A stretch of 64,000 bases of DNA, taken from assembly GCA_051453625.1 (NCBI GenBank), contig JBOZIK010000001.1, positions 21,703,704 through 21,767,703 on the forward strand, written 5' to 3'. Position numbers and translations under genes: made by a program. The notes beneath the pieces are model-generated. The model was not told the DNA's origin, made no database searches, and saw only the letters and a program-made list of their open reading frames with translations. Below, in pieces: positions 58,172 through 64,000 of the stretch. The stretch comes from Welwitschia mirabilis (lineage: Eukaryota; Gnetophyta; Gnetopsida; Welwitschiales). The first letter of the stretch is position 1. Each line of letters starts with the position of its first letter.

Positions 58172-58727
58172 CAATAGGACTAGAAATATTACAAGAAATG
58201 TACAGTAAGATGAGAACCATCAAGAATAGATTAAATAAAGCAGCAGATAGGTAAAAGATGTATGCATATCATTAAAGAAGAGACCTTGAATTCCAAGTAG
58301 GAGTTCATGTCTTCCTCAAGGTATCACCAATGAAATAAGATATGTAAGGAGTCAAGAAAACAAAACTAACGCTCAGATTTATTAGACCATTTTAGATATT
58401 GGAATGTATTGGATCTATTACATACAGACTTACTATACCTTCCCAATTATTGCACATTCCTAATGTTTTTTATGTGAATATGCTAAGAAAGTATATTGTA
58501 GATCCTTATCATGTGTTAAATTGGTCTCATATTTAGGTGGAATCCAATTGTTCAACTATAGAGGAGCCGAAAGCAATATTAGACTGACAAACTATCAGTT
58601 TACAGAACAAAGAGATTCATCAAGTAAAGATAAAATGGAGTAATAATATTCTTGATGAAGCTACTTGGGAGCCAGAAGAATCAATGAAAAATAAATATTC
58701 AAGTCTTTTTAAATTACATAATATATA
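58172..58727 (+). pseudogene. Element D integrase C-terminus and chromodomain
   Basis: After the shift the C-terminal part reads on with stops: 'RRDLEFQVGVHVFLKVSPMK' near 58275, 'LRFIRPF.ILECIGSITYRL' near 58375 and 'HIPNVFYVNMLRKYIVDPYH' near 58450. At about 58617-58725 comes a chromodomain, 'HQVKIKWSNNILDEATWEPE', with the aromatic WEPE end, before a TAA at 58725-58727. A chromodomain fused to integrase guides insertion into marked chromatin. Confidence 0.8.
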
Positions 58728-58783
58728 ATATTAGACTTTTAAATCATTATTTACTATGATTCTTAGGAGTGATTACTTTATAA

Positions 58784-58794
58784 GTAGGGGAGTA
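58784..58794 (+). other. Polypurine tract of element D
   Basis: GTAGGGGAGTA directly before TGTTATAACCC. Confidence 0.85.
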
Positions 58795-61170
58795 TGTTAT
58801 AACCCACATTTTGTAAGCTTCAATTAATAAAGCTTCTAAATTATGTAATACATTTTAATATCGATTTTAATAAAAATCCCTTTTTATTCTTAGTTAAAAT
58901 TTATGTGTAGCCCTATAATCAATAATATATTATATGTTAAACATTATAGATATTCATAAGGTTACTTAGTTATTTTATCTTAGTTTTGGGTAATTTATTA
59001 TTTTAAGTTATTATAATGATTATAAGAAATAAACCTATTTATGATTAGGTAAGTCATTTTTCATGGTTAAATAGTTAAACTGAAAAAAATCCATATGAAG
59101 ATGTAAAATAATGTCTACAAAAGAAGAGACATGTAACATATTTATTTTAATCATTTGTTCATGTGTTTTATTCAAGTTTTAAAAAAAACTAAAATTACTT
59201 GGTAAAAGTGAAAGAATAAAAAGTAAGAGTACTATATTCAATGATGATAATTTTTCTTACAATCCATTATGACATCTATCTTACATTCAATTATGGCATT
59301 CCTTTCATGTTAATTTTTTTGTTGATATGATGGATCATGAAGAGTGTAAACATGTGAAAACAAGGACATGCACTCTTATCCATAAATTAAAAAGGATAAA
59401 TTAGTAGAATTTATTCTACTATAACTTTTATCCTTATTGATATTTATGGAAATACTTTATGCATAAAATATTATTTTTCTTATTATATCACATAACAATT
59501 TTAAAATTGATGCATTTGTTTTTTCAATGTATTTCAAATATGTTTTTGACTAATTATGATCCTATGAAAAATTAAGAAGGAACTAGCATGAAGAAATGAT
59601 GCATGCAATTAATCTTGTTAACTTAAGAAAGAAGATTACTCACTCAAATTAGGTGCATGAGTTATAAATAAGCTTCCTTTTATCATTCATACATCACTTT
59701 CATCTCTTACATAAGCTCTTACAACTTCTTATTGATTAATCTTATCAATGTCGCTTCTACACAAGCTCATCCAACATGTGATGAATCAATCTTATCATTG
59801 TCATTCACATGTGCAAATCACTTTTATATAAATTCTATCCAACTTGTTATTGATCAATCTTATTAAGTAAGAGAGCTTTCTTTATCTTGTGGGTAAAATG
59901 ATGTATATGGTCTTTAACCAATTATATCAAGGACCTTTGGTATACCATCTATCTATAAATACAGTCCTCTTCCTTCTTCTCAAACTAGTATTTTAAAGTA
60001 ATTTTATACTATCAAATTTTCTTCTCAATCTTTCTTCCTCTTGAGTGTGGAGTTGGAGCTTGGAGCTTGAATCTAGGAGTTTAAATTTTAGAACTTGAAG
60101 CTTGAAACTTGACGATAGGATCTTGGAGCTTAGAAATTCCTCAGTCTTCTTCAAAGATAATAAATCTTCTTTCCTCCAAGTAGGTTCTTCTTTTCTGAGC
60201 AATTTAGGTTTATTTATTGCATTAGGCTTATGCATATGATTTACATTTTTTTGTCTCATTGGCTAATACTAAGATAAAGAAGAGATTTTAGGGATCTCTT
60301 TATATGCTTAGTTGATGGATTTACCAATGGTTATAAATATATTTTCTTTTCTCCCGTTGGCATAGACTAAGATAAGGGAGATAGTTGAAGGACCTCCTAA
60401 CATGCTTAGCTTCTATATGTCTAATGGATGTTTTGGTCAAGTGACTAGGAGGTTCACTATAATTTTGGGTATCCATGTTATGTTGCATTATGTTATTATT
60501 TAAATGCATTTTACATCATATTTGCATTAGAGTCTTCTTAGGGTGAATGAAGCTGATCCTCAAAAATCTATTTAGGTTAGGCACTCCTTCTCAGAAAAAT
60601 TCTAAGGCTTATGGTATTGATGTATTATTTATTATAAGTTTATAATAATTATAATTTTTTTATTTATTTATAATAAGAATTCATAGTTATTAATTGATTT
60701 TATTTCTATAAACTAGTATGATTTCTCTTGTGCTTAGTTTACTTAAAGTTTACCATTTATTCTTTTTAAGTCAAAAAACTTAAAAAAGTCATAACTCATT
60801 TAATACTAAATAAAATTTTAAGAAATTTTTTAGGTAGGTCTATAATTATGTTAGAAAGTTAAAATCATAAAAATCATAAAATAGTAATTTTTATAGGGCT
60901 AAAATGATTTTTAAAGTATATTTTGTAAACATATCTCAGAATTTATAAGCAGAAAATAGCAAGCAATAAGTTTCTCCATAGAATAGATGACTATGAGTGA
61001 ATAGAGCCACTTTTGTATCGTAGCTGTAAATACCGAATTATGTAAAAATATATATTTGATTGGAAAAAATCTAAAATCCTTTATCTTTGTTATGGTGATA
61101 TTTATAGAGGTCATTTTAGTAGATAGAAGATGCTATGAAAATTTTTCATTTTGGTTTTTATTAGTCTACT
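58795..61170 (+). repeat. 3' LTR of element D (end uncertain)
   Basis: Begins TGTTATAACCC after the polypurine tract. It holds a TATA motif ('tctataaatacagtcctctt', about 59952-59971) and a T/C-rich leader after it. The LTR must extend past 60000, but where it stops before copy B at about 61205 is unclear. Short open frames on the minus strand (59993-60259, 60321-60509, 60911-61114) are not recognisable. Confidence 0.5.
60258..60450 (+). repeat. 98-bp tandem duplication inside the element D LTR
   Basis: 'ttggctaatactaagataaaga' near 60260 and 'ttggcatagactaagataaggg' near 60358 start two copies, each continuing to 'gga.ctc.t.a.atgcttag'. Confidence 0.7.
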
Positions 61171-61204
61171 TTTTTTTAGGATTTTTTTAATTTTACTATA
61201 AGGT

Positions 61205-62220
61205 GTAATTTTTGTTAATATTATGGTAGCCTTATTCATGTTCAAGAGATGCCACTTATTCCTATTCTTAAATGTAAACCTTTTTATTATTTAGGTATTA
61301 ATTTTATAATCCCTATTCACCCACCTTCTCATGATAAACATTATATTTTAGTGGCAGTAGATTATATTATTAAATGGATTAAAGCTATTCTTACTTCTTT
61401 GAATGATGTCCGAACTGTTTGTCATTTTTTTAAAACTCATATTTTTCAGAAATTTGGTTTTTCTAGGATTATCATTATTGATCAAGGAACTCATTTTATT
61501 AATCAGCATTTTAGAAAGCTTCTTTTATCTATTGGAGTAGGACATTAAGTATCTTATGCTTATCATCCTTAGACTAATGGATAAGCTAAAAATGCAAAGA
61601 GAGACATTAAGAAAATGTTGCAAAAATGTATCTCTATCAATAAGAAATCTTGATCTTCTAAGCTTAATGATGTTCTTTAGGCTTACCGTACTACTTGATA
61701 TAATTCTCTTGGTTTTTCACTTATAAACTTCTATATGAAAAAGTTTGTGTTTTACCTGTTGATGTGTGTTATAACTCTTATCGTGTTTTTTATGAACTTA
61801 ATATTATGGAATTTTATGAAAACCTTAAATATGGATTATCCCAATTAGATCACCTTGATGAAAAATATACTCATGCTATACATTATTAATTAATCCATAG
61901 ATCTTAAGCTAAGTTTAAACATGATAAAACTTTACTTCATTAAAAGTTTAAAGCTACTCAACTTGTCCTATTATATAATACTAGAGTACATATTTTGAAT
62001 AACAAATTAACCTCTAAATGGTTAAGTCCTTATTTTATAGAGAAATTTTATTCTATTCTCTCTATTAAGATTTTTGACTTAGAGACTAAGGAGATTTAGA
62101 AAGTTAATGAATAATGGTTAAAAATATATGAGGGATCTTTCAATGTAATCATGGATATAATAGAAGCACTTCTTTTGGAGGTTCCTGTTAATGAGGAGGA
62201 CTTCCACCCTATCATTCTCT
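61205..62220 (+). pseudogene. Athila/Tat-type integrase relic (copy B)
   Basis: Starts abruptly at 'PLIPILKCKPFYYLGINFII' (about 61252) and continues 'HYILVAVDYIIKWIKAI' (first Asp), 'FGFSRIIIIDQGTHFINQHF' (second Asp) and 'YHP.TNG.AKNAKRDIKKML', where the catalytic Glu is replaced. 'AYRTT' near 61680 and, at about 62020-62160, the end region shared with copy A follow. The first 99 residues are one open frame (61249-61548), then stops accumulate. Reverse transcriptase and RNase H, which survive in copy A, are missing here, so the two copies complement each other as evidence for the family. Confidence 0.8.
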
Positions 62221-64000
62221 AAATTCTTTATTAGCTTATTCCTTTGGTGGATGTTATGATGTCACTTGATCATCTTTTAGACTTGACTTATATGTTGCTT
62301 TATAAATTTTTTCATGACTAGTATTTATACTTGGGTATTTTATAGTGATAAGATTAGATTCACCCAATCTTGAGATATTTTCATGTCTATGAACTGGATT
62401 TTAAAGGAATATACCATAGTTCTTGTAATTATGTGGGAATTTTCAGGAAAAAAACATAAAGAAAGATTCATGATGTTCTACCATACTATAGTAATTTTTT
62501 TCAAGAGGAATATTTGGCAGTATTGGTAGCTATGGAAACTTTATTAGGGACTAGTTGATTATGCTTTATGACTTCTTACTTCTATAATTTTGGTTGTATT
62601 CCCTTCATCATGGAAAAGTCATAATAAAATTTGATGATATGGGATTAATGGTATTCCTGGTATCATCAGAGGCATTGCTTATTTCCTAGACTTTTAGTAT
62701 TCTTACATGATCATTTCACTTTTGAGGATTTAGGTGTATTTATGAGGTGTGAGTAGGTGAGTTCATTTCTAAGTAGCTTTTGATCTTGTTATTTATTTTT
62801 CTAAGCACTTAAGTTTTGGTATCACCATAATCACTACCTTTTTAAGTAAAACTTTATGGAGTTTATACATTTTGTTATACATTTTTACTCAAGTGGCTTT
62901 ATGATGTCTTCCTTAGAGGTTTACTAAGTTATAATTTAGGATAGATAAACAATTTTTTTCTTATTCCTTGTATTAGTTTTTTTTTCTTTGGTTTTTTAGT
63001 ATGTTATTTTAAAGTCATTTATACATTTTCTCATATTTTTATAGGACCTTATCATTCAGTAGTTTTTTTATTGTTTTCTCATGTAATATTATTTTTAGTT
63101 AGCATTTGAATTAATCAGAACATCTTTTACATTTCACAACTTTTATGAAGTTCCTTATACCTTTTGGAGCTTTATGCTTTATCTTGGTTTACTTTTTAAT
63201 TCAGGCAAATTCACTTAGTTTTCATTATCAAGTTTCAGCCTAGTTAGTTCATTTTCTTTCACCATAGTTTTCTTTTGNNNNNNNNNNNNNNNNNNNNNNN
63301 NNNNNNNNNNNNNNNNNNNNNNNNNNNNNNNNNNNNNNNNNNNNNNTAATAAAATCTGATACTTTGATGATCATATTTAAGTCTAATGTTTTTTGCTGGC
63401 ATCTTTATTTTTCTAGAAATTTTTATGATTATCTTAACATCAGGTGAATGATAGTCTGATTTTTTCTAAGAGTCATCCAAGAGTTGTTATTTGGATAAGA
63501 TAACCAGATGATAGTACAATAAAACCACAGTCCAAACCCTTTTTTCTTATTTTTTTTCATTGTCTTATCATTTCCTTCCATTTATTTAAGAAACGACAAT
63601 TCCTCTAAATCTTGCTAGAACCTTGGATTTTGTTCCACTTGATTTCATGTCCAAATTTTTAAGTTTTTAGTGAATTTTTTAAAATGAGGTATGTTTCTTT
63701 CTCCCTCTTGTTTTTCAATTTTTTTTTGGTATTTTTCATCCTTTTGACATGTAATTTTTACATATGTTTATTAGTTTTTTGTACTCTTTAATTTAAAACG
63801 TATGGATTTAATTTTTATTATGTATTTTCAAAGTTATAATCAGTTGTACATTTTATAAGAAACTTTTAACTTTCTATCCTTTACACTCACTTTCTTACAA
63901 ACCGTAGATCAAAACGTAGTGATCCTTTAGGAAAAAGTAATTAGTTTGATGTGTTCTACAATTCTATTAGATTATATTTTTTTTATTTGAGCACTTCAAA
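62221..64000 (+). repeat. 3' region of copy B, runs off the window
   Basis: Aligns with 2037-4440 of copy A throughout. It contains an N gap at 63278-63346 (69 N). No gene seen. The downstream post-pol frame and LTR expected from copy A would lie beyond 64000. Confidence 0.75.

Larger units (their letters stand above)
57280..61170 (+). mobile_element. Element D: Tekay-like chromovirus, 5' half missing in a gap (right end approximate)
   Basis: An LTR start (TGTCATAACCCACATTTTGTAA) at 57280 recurs at 58795 (TGTTATAACCCACATTTTGTAA). Between them lie a 100-N gap, an integrase, a chromodomain and a polypurine tract. Gag, protease, reverse transcriptase and RNase H are absent, so several kilobases are either deleted or hidden in the gap. 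The right end of the 3' LTR could not be fixed: no second copy of TTACC (the 5 bases before 57280) stands after a CA end. Confidence 0.7.

Noticed and set aside
60321-60325. TTACC as the right target duplication of element D
   Set aside because: It matches the five bases before 57280 but is not preceded by a CA end and lies inside a 98-bp LTR duplication, so the match is likely chance.
60610-60640. 'tatggtattgatg' as a primer-binding site after the element D LTR
   Set aside because: It would follow a 3' LTR, where none is expected, and it matches the tRNA-Met complement only over the first six bases.

Overview
This window looks like nuclear DNA from a plant with a very large, repeat-rich genome. 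A gymnosperm or another old-repeat seed plant seems likeliest, but the species cannot be named from the sequence. The evidence is: one intact-looking plant gene in about 64 kb; nearly everything else consists of decayed LTR retrotransposons (Ty3/gypsy of Athila/Tat and chromovirus types, Ty1/copia scraps) and LINE/SINE-type relics; strong AT richness; and in-frame stops that mostly sit where Gln, Trp or Arg codons are expected, as methyl-cytosine decay would produce. Assembly gaps (N runs) of 10 to 939 bases interrupt the sequence.

Layout. 1-8.5 kb: right-hand part of an Athila/Tat-like element (copy A: reverse transcriptase, RNase H, a deleted integrase, a post-pol reading frame, polypurine tract and 3' LTR). 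8.6-15 kb: a repeat field with three related ~0.6-1 kb units, two of them in tandem, rich in an AGATGTCT/AGACATCT motif, around an antisense Ty1/copia scrap. 17.06-35.46 kb: a nested stack. An old gypsy element (F) was split between RNase H and integrase by a 7.16-kb non-coding LTR element (G, TSD GAATA). It was hit again near its 3' end by an 8.9-kb chromovirus-like element (E, TSD AGCAT, LTRs about 14% different by eye). Element E carries, between its primer-binding site and gag, an apparently spliced antisense reading unit with its own TATA box, next to a degenerate minisatellite. This is the most unusual structure in the window.

35.5-41.4 kb: AT-rich spacer with a 286-bp tandem repeat holding antisense copia primer-binding sites, a 308-bp retroposon with a 17-bp target duplication, and a gene-like relic of unknown identity. 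41.48-43.12 kb (minus strand): the one convincing host gene, a single-exon DUF688-type protein of 547 residues with a candidate TATA box and polyadenylation signal, in an island of clearly higher GC. 44.4-55 kb: LINE C-terminal relics, a tRNA-like SINE head, a copia RNase H relic, microsatellites and gaps. 55.2-61.2 kb: a third copy of the G-type LTR, a gag zinc-knuckle relic, and a Tekay-like chromovirus (D) whose integrase and chromodomain survive but whose 5' half is lost in a 100-N gap. 61.2-64 kb: a second copy (B) of the Athila-like family of copy A, starting at the integrase and running off the window.

The genes do not form a pathway. The biology is that of layered retrotransposon insertion and decay around one isolated host gene.
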